From DASTSN01 sp035760665 (GTDB lineage Bacteria > Bacteroidota > Bacteroidia > Chitinophagales > Chitinophagaceae), in the NCBI GenBank assembly GCA_035760665.1, contig DASTSN010000108.1, positions 1-64,000 on the forward strand: DNA of 64,000 nucleotides. Direction: 5' to 3'. Below the pieces are notes generated by a model. That model was given only the letters and a program-made list of their open reading frames with translations. It was not told the origin of the DNA and did no database searches. Within the stretch, counting starts at the first letter, position 1. Each line of letters begins with the position of its first letter. This document shows positions 39,674 through 48,159 of this stretch, one piece after another. Position numbers and translations under genes: made by a program.

Positions 39674-40367
39674 CCTGTTTCAGTTGTTCTTTCAGTTCCA
39701 TGTCTTTCGCTGTACCGGCTAATCTGTGCGGCAGCGAAAAACACAAATAATGTACCCGCTTGCTTTGTGCAATATCCAGAGATTCGTAATACGTTTTTAT
39801 GGTCAGTTCCGGCGGCAGCTCATTTTGCGCATAAACATCCCCGTAGTCGGTGTGTAGCGTACAGTCATACAACTGAATCACTTTTTTGGTAAATGCGTAT
39901 AAAACCGGGCTGTCGGTTTTTAAATGAATTTTTCCATCAGGCTGTAAGAACTGCTGGTATAGCCGGAGAAATTTGGGATGTGTGAGCCGCTTTTTTGCTT
40001 TGGAAATCCGCAACTGTGGGTCGGGAAACGTGATCCAGATTTCTGCTACTTCGCCGGGGCTGAAATATTGGTTGATCTGGTCGATCTGCGTACGCAGGAA
40101 GGCAACATTCGCCAGTTTTTTTTCCTGTGCCCGCCGGGCACCAACCCAGATGCGGTTACCCTTCAGATCCACGCCAATGAAATTGCGATCGGGATAAAGT
40201 TCGCCCAGCCCTACGGCGTATTCGCCCTTGCCGCAAGCCAGTTCCAATATAATGGGATGCTCGTTGAGGAAATGCTGCTTCCAGTTACCGGGCATGCCAG
40301 GTGGCTGCTGCAGTACATTGGAAAAGCTTTTCAACTCCTCAAACCGTATTAATTTTTTATGACCCAT
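39645..40367 (-). CDS. trmB: tRNA (guanine-N7-)-methyltransferase
   Basis: 240 residues. ELACGKGEYAVGLGELYPDRNFIGVDLKGNRI is the SAM-binding region and ITFPDPQ is the TrmB signature (usual form FPDPW), with RLTHPKFL following. Methylates G46 of tRNA. The ATG lies only 7 bases from a predicted -7 element. Confidence 0.92.
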   Translation of the reverse strand: MGHKKLIRFEELKSFSNVLQQPPGMPGNWKQHFLNEHPIILELACGKGEYAVGLGELYPDRNFIGVDLKGNRIWVGARRAQEKKLANVAFLRTQIDQINQYFSPGEVAEIWITFPDPQLRISKAKKRLTHPKFLRLYQQFLQPDGKIHLKTDSPVLYAFTKKVIQLYDCTLHTDYGDVYAQNELPPELTIKTYYESLDIAQSKRVHYLCFSLPHRLAGTAKDMELKEQLKQDETGAERRD

Positions 40368-40374
40368 GGGGTCG

Positions 40375-40382
40375 CAAAGTTA
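40375..40382 (-). promoter_or_regulatory. -7 element of trmB
   Basis: On the minus strand TAACTTTG, an exact TAnnTTTG match, ends 7 bases before the trmB ATG, which predicts a leaderless or nearly leaderless mRNA. No good -33 element seen. Confidence 0.5.
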
Positions 40383-40536
40383 ACAGAATTAAGGGGATGC
40401 CAGCCAGGATTAACCGGCCTGGTAACTGCCCGCTTATTAACAGGCAGCTATTGTTGTAGCTTGTTTTGCAGCGCCAAATCGATTACTTTCGGTTACCGCC
40501 GGAAAATGATTCCTGCAGGTGAAGTATACATTGTGT

Positions 40537-41001
40537 ATGGAAAAAATAACAGTTGAAGGATTTAGGTTGATTGGGCTTGAACTGGCGAAAAAAACCAGTA
40601 ATGTAAACGGGCAATCCTCCATTGACTGTGGCCGGCTCTGGCAGCAGTTTGAGGAGGAGCAGGTAGCCGACCGTATTCCCGGACGGCAGGACGATGCGGT
40701 GTATGCTGTTTATTATGACTACGAAGGAGATTACACGCAGCCGTTTTCGTATTTCATCGGTTGCAAGGTAGCGACGGAGACGGTGGTCCCACCAGGCCTG
40801 CAGGCACTGGTCTTGCCCTTGCAAAACTATCTAAAGATTGTGGCGAAAGGACGCATACCTGATTGTATAGCAAATGCCTGGAAAAACATCTGGCAGTCAG
40901 CGGCACCAAGATCTTATGGTTACGATTTTGAAGTATACGGTAACCGCAGCCAGGACTGGAATGATGCTGAAGTGGAGATCTTTCTTTCGATAAGCAGCTA
41001 A
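40537..41001 (+). CDS. GyrI-like / effector-binding domain protein
   Basis: 154 residues from the ATG (MEKITVEGFRLIGL); an upstream GTG adds six residues. The pattern VEGFRLIGLELA, then YAVYYDYEGDYTQPFSYFIGCKV and a final YDFEVYG, NDAEVEIFLSI, matches the stand-alone effector-binding (GyrI/AraC C-terminal) fold, as in YdeE and Cass2-type proteins that bind small molecules. No DNA-binding domain. Ligand unknown. Confidence 0.82.
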   Translation: MEKITVEGFRLIGLELAKKTSNVNGQSSIDCGRLWQQFEEEQVADRIPGRQDDAVYAVYYDYEGDYTQPFSYFIGCKVATETVVPPGLQALVLPLQNYLKIVAKGRIPDCIANAWKNIWQSAAPRSYGYDFEVYGNRSQDWNDAEVEIFLSISS

Positions 41002-41040
41002 ACAGGAAATGGTTTCCGGATGATAAAGCAGGATTATAAA

Positions 41041-41079
41041 AACAAAAAAGCCTCTTTAGGTATTGAAATACAAGAGGCT
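41041..41079 (-). terminator. Terminator of the minus-strand tRNA-like RNA
   Basis: Read on the minus strand, AGCCTCTT/AAGAGGCT (8 bp) encloses an inner GTATT/AATAC stem and is followed by TTTTTTGTTTT. Nothing else ends on this strand here, so it serves the RNA gene. Confidence 0.8.
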
Positions 41080-41105
41080 GAGCAATCACATGAGAGAGAA
41101 ATGAG

Positions 41106-41276
41106 CTGTAGGGGGAGGACTCGAACCTCCACGGGGCAGTTAGCTGAAACGCAAAGTTTAGTGGTCAACCCTGGTCGGCCTTACCAATGGTAACGTCGGC
41201 TCTACGCTTCGTTTATCCTGTTATCCCCACCCCCGAGACGAGGGGGCATGTCTGCCGGAAATTTCATCACCCCACA
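41106..41276 (-). ncRNA. tRNA-like structured RNA with giant variable arm (unidentified)
   Basis: A 171-nt element on the minus strand folds by inspection like a class II tRNA. Ends TGTGGGG (41276-41270) and CCCTACA (41113-41107) pair as a 7-bp acceptor with one G-U. Bases TG then ATG...CAT form a D-arm resembling tRNA-Leu. CCCCC/GGGGG with a 7-base loop (TCGTCTC) takes the anticodon-arm position but lacks U33 and a Leu anticodon. GGAGG-TTCGAGT-CCTCC is a perfect T-arm. Between them are about 97 bases closed by GGGG/CCCC, containing TTACC-ATT-GGTAA and AAACG/CGTTT pairings. Flanked by a consensus promoter and a strong terminator, so it is a complete gene. It is too short for tmRNA and has no ALAA-like tag. 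Could be a diverged tRNA-Leu, a decayed tRNA with insertion, or a tRNA-like regulatory RNA. Confidence 0.6.
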
Positions 41277-41301
41277 GTGTATTCGAAAGAACTTGTGAGT
41301 A

Positions 41302-41334
41302 CAAATATATAGTTATAGGGCTTTTTATTCCAAA
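41302..41334 (-). promoter_or_regulatory. Promoter of the tRNA-like RNA
   Basis: On the minus strand TTTG (41334-41331), 21 bases, TATATTTG (41309-41302), an exact -7 match with good spacing. The predicted start of transcription is about 20 bases before the acceptor stem, a normal tRNA leader length. Confidence 0.7.
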
Positions 41335-41360
41335 TTTTTCAATAAAAATTTTGAAATCAT

Positions 41361-41402
41361 TGATATTTTTCAAATATTTGATAATTATTTTGGAAAATAT
41401 CA
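41361..41402. promoter_or_regulatory. Palindromic operator upstream of the Lrp-type gene
   Basis: Outer near-perfect inverted repeat TGATATTTTTC (41361-41371) and GAAAATATCA (41393-41402) surrounds a perfect 12-base palindrome TCAAATATTTGA (41370-41381). A+T rich, ending 7 bases before the regulator ATG. Multi-site A+T-rich palindromes fit Lrp-family autoregulation, and the site also lies behind the divergent RNA promoter. Confidence 0.6.
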
Positions 41403-41409
41403 AAAAACC

Positions 41410-41886
41410 ATGGATAAAATGGCTGCCAAACTGAATCTTGATAAGCTCGACTTGCAGATCATTCACCACATGATTGAAAATGCAGAAATCTCATATGCCG
41501 ACCTGGGAAAAAAACTTTTTGTCTCCGGGGGTACCATTCATGTGCGCATCAAAAAATTACAGGAAATCGGTGTGGTTAAAGGTACCAAACTAAATGTTGA
41601 CCTGAAGCTGCTGGGATATGATGTGATTGCATTTATCGGTATTTATCTCGAAAAAAGCTCGCTATACGATACAGTGGCAAAAGAATTACAGAAGATACCG
41701 GAGATTGTGCGGCTGAATTACACCACGGGTAATTACAGCATGTTTGCCGAAGTGGTGTGCAAAGATATTGCCGGCCTGCGGTATGTACTGCATGACCAGC
41801 TGCAGCGCATCAAAGGTATTGAGCGGACAGAAACGCTGATTTCCCTGGAAGAAAGTTTTAGCCGTAATGTGAAGATTACCGGTTAA
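41410..41886 (+). CDS. Lrp/AsnC family transcriptional regulator
   Basis: 158 residues. N-terminal winged helix (LDLQIIHHMIENAEISYADLGKKLFVSGGTIHVRIKKLQEIGVV) and C-terminal RAM ligand-binding domain (VVCKDIAGLRYVLHDQLQRIKGIERTET). Family members are octameric regulators responding to amino acids. Target genes unknown; autoregulation is likely from the upstream palindromes, and the divergent tRNA-like RNA may be affected too. Confidence 0.92.
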   Translation: MDKMAAKLNLDKLDLQIIHHMIENAEISYADLGKKLFVSGGTIHVRIKKLQEIGVVKGTKLNVDLKLLGYDVIAFIGIYLEKSSLYDTVAKELQKIPEIVRLNYTTGNYSMFAEVVCKDIAGLRYVLHDQLQRIKGIERTETLISLEESFSRNVKITG

Positions 41887-41924
41887 CAACGATGGGCTAT
41901 TATTACCCGCGAGCATCAAATCTT

Positions 41925-43013
41925 TTAAAAGCGGTCCCGTACATTCAGGGCATCCCGCAAGCCGTTGCCCAGCAGGTTAAAAGCCAATACCAGCAGCATG
42001 ATGGCAAAGCCGGGTGCCAATGCCAGCATAGGATTTTGAGTGATGATGAAATTATAGTTTTCTTTAATCATGAGCCCCCAGCTGGGTTGCGGTGGTTGCA
42101 CACCCACGCCAAGGAAACTTAGCCCTGCTTCAATCAGAATAGCAGAAGCAAAATTAGAAGCTGCCAGCACAATAACCGGTCCCATAATGTTAGGCAATAT
42201 ATGACGGAAGATTGTCCGGAAATCCGAAAAACCCAGCGCTCTTGCCGCTTCTACGTATTCCATTTCCCGCACACTCAGTACCTGTCCGCGCACCAGGCGT
42301 GCCACGTTAACCCACATAGTAAGCCCCACGGCGATGAAAACCTGCCAGAAGCCTTTGCCCAGCACCAGCGTTATGGCAAATACCAGCAGCAGCGTGGGAA
42401 TGCTCCAGATTACATTGATAAACCAGGTGACCAAGTTATCTGTTTTACCGCCGTAATAGCCGGCCAGCGACCCGAAGAGGATGCCAATCGCCAGGGAAAT
42501 GATGGCTGTAACAAGACCCACGCTAAGGCTAACACGTGTACCTACGATCAGGCGGCTGAGAATATCCCGCCCGTACTTGTCGGTTCCGAGTAAAAACGTA
42601 GTGCTGGTAACAGGCTCCGGTGCCAGCGTTGAAAGCAGGTAGGTCTGTCGTTCATATAATCCTTCATCAATATATTTTTGTACAATCAGGCTGTCAGCTT
42701 TTTTTTCGTAACTGCTGATGGGAACATACAAATAATCGTCCTCTTTTCCGTACAGCAGATGCTGAAAAAAATTACTTTGACCACTCGTTTTTTCCCGTAT
42801 CACCTTTAAAAACGCCTGGGTGAAGCCGGGTTTTCTGCCGCCGATTTCCAGGATGATACGATTGGCATAGGGGGATGAATCCGGCGCTATGAAATAAGCA
42901 GCAGCTGCTGTAATAGTAGCCAGGATAATCAGAACAAGCCCAACTACAGCGCCTTTATTTCTTCGTAGTCGTCGCCATGCAGCCTGCTGAAATGACCGGG
43001 ATGGATCGCTCAT
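41925..43013 (-). CDS. ABC transporter permease, dipeptide/oligopeptide type (DppC/OppC)
   Basis: 362 residues. RNKGAVVGLVLIILATITA is the first helix and OppC N-terminal domain; a periplasmic stretch of about 110 residues follows; TFLLGTDKYGRDILSRL and the EAA loop EYVEAARALGFSDFRTIFRHILPN are diagnostic; six helices in total. It should pair with a DppB permease, binding protein and ATPases, but none is adjacent, so the transporter is assembled from dispersed genes or this copy is an orphan. Confidence 0.9.
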   Translation of the reverse strand: MSDPSRSFQQAAWRRLRRNKGAVVGLVLIILATITAAAAYFIAPDSSPYANRIILEIGGRKPGFTQAFLKVIREKTSGQSNFFQHLLYGKEDDYLYVPISSYEKKADSLIVQKYIDEGLYERQTYLLSTLAPEPVTSTTFLLGTDKYGRDILSRLIVGTRVSLSVGLVTAIISLAIGILFGSLAGYYGGKTDNLVTWFINVIWSIPTLLLVFAITLVLGKGFWQVFIAVGLTMWVNVARLVRGQVLSVREMEYVEAARALGFSDFRTIFRHILPNIMGPVIVLAASNFASAILIEAGLSFLGVGVQPPQPSWGLMIKENYNFIITQNPMLALAPGFAIMLLVLAFNLLGNGLRDALNVRDRF

Positions 43014-43044
43014 GCATGGAAGATAAAAAGAAAATGCTGAATCC

Positions 43045-44160
43045 TTATTTTGTCAAGCGGCCTTTCCACTCATAGCTCGCCGTTTGCCCAAGTAATCCTG
43101 CCACAACGGTATAAAAAAAATGTAATGGCTGCAGGAGGAAAAATTTTTTCAGTAAAGATGTTTTTTTAAAAAAAACGGAAACCGAATAAACAAAAGGCAG
43201 TTCAATGATTGTTTTCGCCACCCATCCGCCAAGGAAAACAATCCAGTAAAAAGGATCAAAAAAACCTGCAACTAACAAAACGGGGAAGCAACAATTGAAT
43301 AAATACACCAGCAGTAATACCAGGAAAATCAGGTTGTTTTTATAACGGGTTGCTTTACTGGCCCAGCGGATGCGTTGCTGGAAAAACAACTGCACGGTGG
43401 TGGCCGGCTGCGTGGATATCACAGCTCCCGGCGATTTCAGGTAATGAATCCTGTCTGGATATTTTCTCCATATTTTTTGCAGTAGTAGCATATCGTCGCC
43501 GGAAGCAATATCGTCAATACCGGCAAAGCCATCTACTTCAAAAAAAACTGTGCGTTCATACGCAAGGTTTGCACCGTTGCACATCGGGTACAAATGCCGA
43601 TGAACCGCCACACCTGTAATACCCTGCAAGGTCAGAAAATCAATGGACTGGAATCGCTGCAATAGGGAATGATTGTACTCCATCGCCACTGGAGCTGCGA
43701 TGAAAACAGCACCGGTGGCTTCTTTAAAAGCGGCGAGCTGCGACAGCCATTGCGATGGAGCAAAACAATCTGCATCGGTTGTAACAATCAGCTCACCTGT
43801 CGCATTACGAATACCGGTTTCAATAGCCTTTTTTTTATAGGCATGCAGCCCGTCTTCCTTGAGCTGCAATAGCCGAACGTGCTGAAATTGCTGAACGATC
43901 GATACAGTGTTATCTGAAGAGTGATCATCCACGACGATGACTTCAAAAAGGCTTGCGGGATAGCTTTGCTGCTGCAGGGATTGCAGCAGGTGCCCGATAT
44001 TTTTTTCTTCATTACGGGCAGCAATGATTACCGAGATTTTGGTGGTTGGTTGACGGATGCCAGGCGAATAAACGGGAATTTTTTTCCAGCAGAAATAATA
44101 ATACAAAATCAAAATGGCGTAAACCGTAAACAGCAATATGGTAATCAGCAATAGGATCAT
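43045..44160 (-). CDS. Family 2 glycosyltransferase, membrane-bound
   Basis: 371 residues from ATG (MILLLITILLF); a TTG start six codons upstream is less likely. N-terminal helix, then GT-A fold: ISVIIAARNEEKNI, VDDHSSDNT, TTDADC (DXD), GDDMLLLQKIW and QQRIRWASK (Q-x-x-R-W type), followed by three or four C-terminal helices. The architecture resembles processive polysaccharide or ceramide-type transferases. Substrate unknown. Confidence 0.88.
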   Translation of the reverse strand: MILLLITILLFTVYAILILYYYFCWKKIPVYSPGIRQPTTKISVIIAARNEEKNIGHLLQSLQQQSYPASLFEVIVVDDHSSDNTVSIVQQFQHVRLLQLKEDGLHAYKKKAIETGIRNATGELIVTTDADCFAPSQWLSQLAAFKEATGAVFIAAPVAMEYNHSLLQRFQSIDFLTLQGITGVAVHRHLYPMCNGANLAYERTVFFEVDGFAGIDDIASGDDMLLLQKIWRKYPDRIHYLKSPGAVISTQPATTVQLFFQQRIRWASKATRYKNNLIFLVLLLVYLFNCCFPVLLVAGFFDPFYWIVFLGGWVAKTIIELPFVYSVSVFFKKTSLLKKFFLLQPLHFFYTVVAGLLGQTASYEWKGRLTK

Positions 44161-44193
44161 TTGTTGAGTTGCCGGCAAATCTACTCATTGCGG

Positions 44194-45000
44194 TTAGTCC
44201 AGCAAAGCCGGTAAGATCTCATGAATATGTTTGGCATTTAAGACCTGGTGACCCGAATGGATAAGCGAAATGCTGCAATTTGCCTCCATTCCTTTCCTGA
44301 ATTTCTCGCCCCGTACAGGCAGAATGATCCGGTCGTGCATACCATAGAGCAGAAAACAGCGGGTATTTTTTTGAATAAGCAGCCTTTTAATCAGTGGCAG
44401 GTTCGGTTGTACTTTCCTTAGGGTTATCCAGCGTTCATATAATGCCTGCCGGACGTTTTCATCGCCAATGTAATGATTGACAAACTTGAAAATACTGGTG
44501 TTTACCAGTTTTAATTGATTGAGCCATTTAAGCAGCATAAAAAACCAGCCTGGGTGTTGCATTGTGAAGTGGAAGAGATGTCTGCCCAGGCTGTTTTGTG
44601 TCGCCAGCCGGTACCAAAAATTCACTTTCAGTCCGTCCGGTGCCAGTAACAGCAATCTTGCTGGCAATCCGCCCCATTGCTCATAGAGCGATAGGGCCAT
44701 CCTGCCCCCCAGGCTGTAACCAATCAATGCAGGGCGGGAATAGGTACTGGGTATAATACGCTGAACGATTGCCAGCAGATCGTCCGGGTGAAAAACAAGA
44801 CCTTCGTTCCATTCTGTTTGCCCATGAAAGGGAAGATCAATTGCATAAAACGTGTATTGGTGACCGGCCTCATGTTCGAGGAACGAGAAACTATCCGACT
44901 GCTCCCCGTAACCATGAAAACAGATGGCCGGAATTTCACCCCTTCCGAAAACCAGGTAATGGATTTGGGACTGTTTATAAGGTAGAAAAACTGACCGCAC
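44194..45000 (-). CDS. Cytoplasmic alpha/beta-fold hydrolase
   Basis: About 268 residues from a GTG start (MRSVFLPYKQSQIHYLVFG). A TTG start at 45084 would overlap the divergent MarR promoter and is rejected. FHGYGEQS forms the oxyanion region, IGYSLGGRMAL holds the nucleophile Ser, LYGMHDRII the Asp, and HSGHQVL the His. MEST-like or MenH-like hydrolase; substrate unknown. Divergent from the MarR gene, whose operator lies 57 bases from this start. Confidence 0.82.
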   Translation of the reverse strand: MRSVFLPYKQSQIHYLVFGRGEIPAICFHGYGEQSDSFSFLEHEAGHQYTFYAIDLPFHGQTEWNEGLVFHPDDLLAIVQRIIPSTYSRPALIGYSLGGRMALSLYEQWGGLPARLLLLAPDGLKVNFWYRLATQNSLGRHLFHFTMQHPGWFFMLLKWLNQLKLVNTSIFKFVNHYIGDENVRQALYERWITLRKVQPNLPLIKRLLIQKNTRCFLLYGMHDRIILPVRGEKFRKGMEANCSISLIHSGHQVLNAKHIHEILPALLD

Positions 45001-45025
45001 CCTGGGATAATTTTTAAAAAAACTA

Positions 45026-45077
45026 TTTGACCAACTAAAGATAATGATTAATTTTGGATAGTTGCACAAACAACTAT
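45026..45077 (+). promoter_or_regulatory. Consensus promoter and MarR operator
   Basis: TTTG (45026-45029), 19 bases, TAATTTTG (45049-45056): an exact Bacteroidota consensus promoter. Immediately downstream ATAGTTG-CACAAA-CAACTAT (45058-45077) is a perfect 7-bp inverted repeat that covers the expected transcription start and abuts the ATG. Binding here would block transcription, indicating autorepression. Confidence 0.8.
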
Positions 45078-45518
45078 ATGTCAAACAACCAATTTAAAAA
45101 AGGAGAGCTGTATAGTTTTATCACGGGCAAAGCCTCTACCGCGATAGCCCGCCGGCTGCAAAAGAAATTTAATGTAGCCGGGCTGAACCTGACAATTGAA
45201 CAATGGAGTGTGCTGTATCATTTATGGAAGGAGGATGGAAAAAGCCAGCAGGAGTTGTGTAATGCTACTTTTCGCGATAAGCCCAGTATAACAAGGCTGG
45301 TAGATAACCTGGAAAAACTAAACCTGGTGAAACGGGTGCCGGCAGAAAATGACCGTCGTATAAACCTGATTTTCCTGACCAGGCAGGCACTGAAGCTGCA
45401 GGAGGAAACCATGCAACTGGCAGAAGCAACACTGAACGAAGCATTAACCGGTGTGCCGGCAGAAAAAATTGACGTATGTAAAGAAGTGTTGCAGATTGTA
45501 TACGACAACCTGAAATAA
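45078..45518 (+). CDS. MarR family transcriptional regulator
   Basis: 146 residues from the ATG (MSNNQFKKGELYSF); a TTG eight codons upstream lies inside the promoter. Winged helix with LTIEQWSVLYHLWKEDGKSQQELCNATFRDKPSITRLVDNLEKLNLVKRVPAENDRRINLIFLT, where DRR is in the wing and SITR in the recognition helix. Likely an autorepressor responding to a small ligand or oxidant (Cys in QELCNATF). Possible targets are the divergent hydrolase and the downstream acyl-CoA dehydrogenase. Confidence 0.92.
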   Translation: MSNNQFKKGELYSFITGKASTAIARRLQKKFNVAGLNLTIEQWSVLYHLWKEDGKSQQELCNATFRDKPSITRLVDNLEKLNLVKRVPAENDRRINLIFLTRQALKLQEETMQLAEATLNEALTGVPAEKIDVCKEVLQIVYDNLK

Positions 45519-45616
45519 CAAACAGTTCTTTCTAATAGCAAACAGATAATCTTTTAACAATTCCTGTCCGTTAGATTCCGTCAAGGCAATGAGAGCGGGC
45601 AGTAAAATTATTTTTT

Positions 45617-47410
45617 ATGGGCACCGCAGTACAAAACAGTACCGCCCTGAAGGGTGGTGAGTGGCTGGTAAAAGAATCCGTTGCCGCTGAAACTTTTATC
45701 CCGGAAGATTTTTCAGAAGAGCAACTCATGATCCGCGACATGTGTAACCAGTTTTTGGAAAGGGAAGTAATTCCTCTGCTGGACCGTATAGATGCATTGG
45801 AACCAGGCCTGATGCGCTCCTTATTACAAAAAGCAGGTGAACAGGGTTTACTGGCAGTATCTTTCCCCGAAGAATACGGAGGGCTAGGCAAAGATTTTAT
45901 TACCTCTACCATTGTCAACGATTACCTTGGTGCCGGGCACTCTTTCTCGGTTGCCATAGCAGCACATACCGGTATCGGCACTCTTCCTATTTTATACTTC
46001 GGCACACCGGAGCAAAAAGCAAAGTATTTACCCAAATTAATCAGCGGCGAATGGGCTGGCGCTTACGGGCTAACGGAACCCAATAGTGGCAGTGATGCGC
46101 TGGGCGCTAAAACAACTGCTAAGCTAAGTGCAGATGGAAAATACTATTTGCTAAACGGTCAAAAGTGCTGGATTACCAATGGCGGCTTTGCAGATGTGTA
46201 TACCGTATTTGCAAAAATAGATGGTGATAAATTCTCTGCGTTTATTGTTGAACGTGGTACAGAGGGCTTCACCCAGGGACCGGAGGAACATAAAATGGGG
46301 ATTAAGGGTTCCTCCACCGTGCAGTTGTATTTTCAGGATTGCAAAGTACCGGTTGAAAATTTGCTGGGAGAAATTGGAAAAGGGCACCGGATTGCATTCA
46401 ACATCCTGAATATCGGCCGGCTGAAATTATGTGCTGCTGCGCTGGGTGGTTCCAAAAGGGCGTTAACAGAAACAGTGAATTATGCCATTACCAGAGAGCA
46501 GTTTAAACAACCCATTGCCAATTTTGGCGCCATCAAGCATAAACTGGCAGAAATGGCAATTCGTGTTTTTGCCGGGGAAAGTGCCCTTTACCGAACAGCC
46601 AAGTGGATTAATGAAAAAGAACACACTTTACTGGACGAAGGGAAACCCTTTAACGAAGCCTTACTGGGCGGTGCCGAAGAATACGCCATTGAATGTGCAA
46701 TGCTGAAAGTTTATGGCAGTGAAGCACTGGATTTTGTGGTGGATGAAGGTGTACAGGTACATGGTGGAAATGGATTCAGCGCTGAGTATAATATATCAAG
46801 GGCTTACCGTGATAGCCGCATTAACAGGATTTATGAAGGTACGAATGAAATCAATCGCCTGCTCACACTGGATATGACGCTGAAGAGAGCTATGCAGGGA
46901 CGGCTTGACCTGATGGGACCGGCCATGAATATCCAGAAAGAACTCATGAGCATCCCTGATTTTGGCGACAACGATGAGGCGCTTTTTGCAAAAGAAAAAA
47001 AATTAATTGCCGGGTTTAAAAAAGCCATTTTACTGACAGCCGGTGCTGCCGTGCAGAAACTGATGATGAAAGTTGAAAATGAACAGGAAGTGCTGATGAA
47101 TGTAGCCGACATGGCAATACAAACCTTTCATGCAGAAAGTATGCTGCTGCGGGTAATGAAACTGGTGGAACAACAAGGTGAGGCTGCATGCGGCATACAA
47201 GTGGACATGATGCGCACCTACTTGTACGATGCGGCCGATAAGATTCACAAGTCGGGAAAAGATGCCGTAAATGCTTTTGCAGGAGGAGACGAGCAGCGCA
47301 TGATACTAATGGGTATAAAGCGTTTCACCAAGGCCGAGCCGTTTAACAGTAAGGATGCACGGCGGCGGATTGCCGATAAATTAATCAGCGAAAAACGGTA
47401 CTGCTTCTAA
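45617..47410 (+). CDS. Acyl-CoA dehydrogenase (large, VLCAD-like)
   Basis: 597 residues, longer than the usual 380 because of a C-terminal extension of about 180 residues as in VLCAD/ACAD9-type enzymes. YGLTEPNSGSDALG and CWITNGGFADVYTVFAK are the FAD and acyl-CoA site motifs; Glu407 in RIYEGTNEINR is the expected catalytic base; VQVHGGNGFSAEY is also conserved. First oxidation step of fatty acid beta-oxidation, FAD-linked. Its last four bases overlap the convergent membrane protein gene. Confidence 0.92.
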   Translation: MGTAVQNSTALKGGEWLVKESVAAETFIPEDFSEEQLMIRDMCNQFLEREVIPLLDRIDALEPGLMRSLLQKAGEQGLLAVSFPEEYGGLGKDFITSTIVNDYLGAGHSFSVAIAAHTGIGTLPILYFGTPEQKAKYLPKLISGEWAGAYGLTEPNSGSDALGAKTTAKLSADGKYYLLNGQKCWITNGGFADVYTVFAKIDGDKFSAFIVERGTEGFTQGPEEHKMGIKGSSTVQLYFQDCKVPVENLLGEIGKGHRIAFNILNIGRLKLCAAALGGSKRALTETVNYAITREQFKQPIANFGAIKHKLAEMAIRVFAGESALYRTAKWINEKEHTLLDEGKPFNEALLGGAEEYAIECAMLKVYGSEALDFVVDEGVQVHGGNGFSAEYNISRAYRDSRINRIYEGTNEINRLLTLDMTLKRAMQGRLDLMGPAMNIQKELMSIPDFGDNDEALFAKEKKLIAGFKKAILLTAGAAVQKLMMKVENEQEVLMNVADMAIQTFHAESMLLRVMKLVEQQGEAACGIQVDMMRTYLYDAADKIHKSGKDAVNAFAGGDEQRMILMGIKRFTKAEPFNSKDARRRIADKLISEKRYCF

Positions 47411-48159
47411 ATCAATTCTTCTTCGTCTTCCAGTGAACCGGCTGTTTCTTTGGGGACAGTCGGTTTTTCATCTGGGTATAACAGGCTTAATTCTTTGCGG
47501 GCAATTTTTAATTCTGCCAGCTCCCGAAAGCGTTTCTTTTCAAAAAGTAGGCCGGCCGACAATAATGCGGAAGCAAAAGTGGATACCAGGTAAAATACCA
47601 GGAAGGTGTTTTTCGTATCGTTTGTTTTGAAAACAAAAAAGAACAGGTAAAGAATCAGGAAACCGCCATAAGAAAATAGCGTGGAAGCAATCATTAATGC
47701 TTTACCCGGCGACTTACCATGCTGCACAACTGCTTCAATTTGTTGTATAAAAAAACGGATACTCAACGATAATATTACAACAATGCCAGGACCCAGTACC
47801 AGCGTGATGGCTTGGAGATTTATGCCCAGTATTGCTACTGCTACCACTTCAAATGCAATAAATCCCATAATACCATACAGTATTTTCTTACGTAGTGCCT
47901 GTGACCTTGTAAAATAAAGCAGGTAGAATAATGTAAGAGGTGCATCAAGAAAGTTGTTGCTGTATCCGGCAAATTTGACAATTGATGCAGTAGGTGTGAT
48001 AATATTTTCTGTCATCAGGTTACAAACTAAGGCAATGCTGTAATAAACAAGTAAAGCCAGCAGGCTTTTGTTATTATACATTCGCAACAGGATGATCAGG
48101 GCAACCGGGATAAATAAAGCTGCCGTCGACACATACCCCATTATATGGTTCCAGCTCAT
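47407..48159 (-). CDS. Seven-helix membrane protein of unknown function
   Basis: 250 residues with seven hydrophobic segments between residues 9 and 210, then a charged cytoplasmic tail (about residues 211-250) ending LEDEEELI. Layout resembles small bacterial 7TM sensor-like or carrier-like membrane proteins, but no motif is recognised. Transcribed away from the amidase gene and convergent with the acyl-CoA dehydrogenase. Confidence 0.75.
   Translation of the reverse strand: MSWNHIMGYVSTAALFIPVALIILLRMYNNKSLLALLVYYSIALVCNLMTENIITPTASIVKFAGYSNNFLDAPLTLFYLLYFTRSQALRKKILYGIMGFIAFEVVAVAILGINLQAITLVLGPGIVVILSLSIRFFIQQIEAVVQHGKSPGKALMIASTLFSYGGFLILYLFFFVFKTNDTKNTFLVFYLVSTFASALLSAGLLFEKKRFRELAELKIARKELSLLYPDEKPTVPKETAGSLEDEEELI

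Noticed and set aside
41106..41276. tmRNA (ssrA) identity for the tRNA-like RNA
   Set aside because: The element is 171 nt against about 350-400 for tmRNA, begins TGTGGGG rather than GGGGxTG, and the only short frame inside it ends NEA rather than ALAA. No longer 5' half is found upstream, where the promoter lies.
45001..45084. Longer alpha/beta hydrolase starting from TTG at 45084
   Set aside because: It would run through the MarR promoter and operator on the other strand; the GTG at 45000 gives a normal start.
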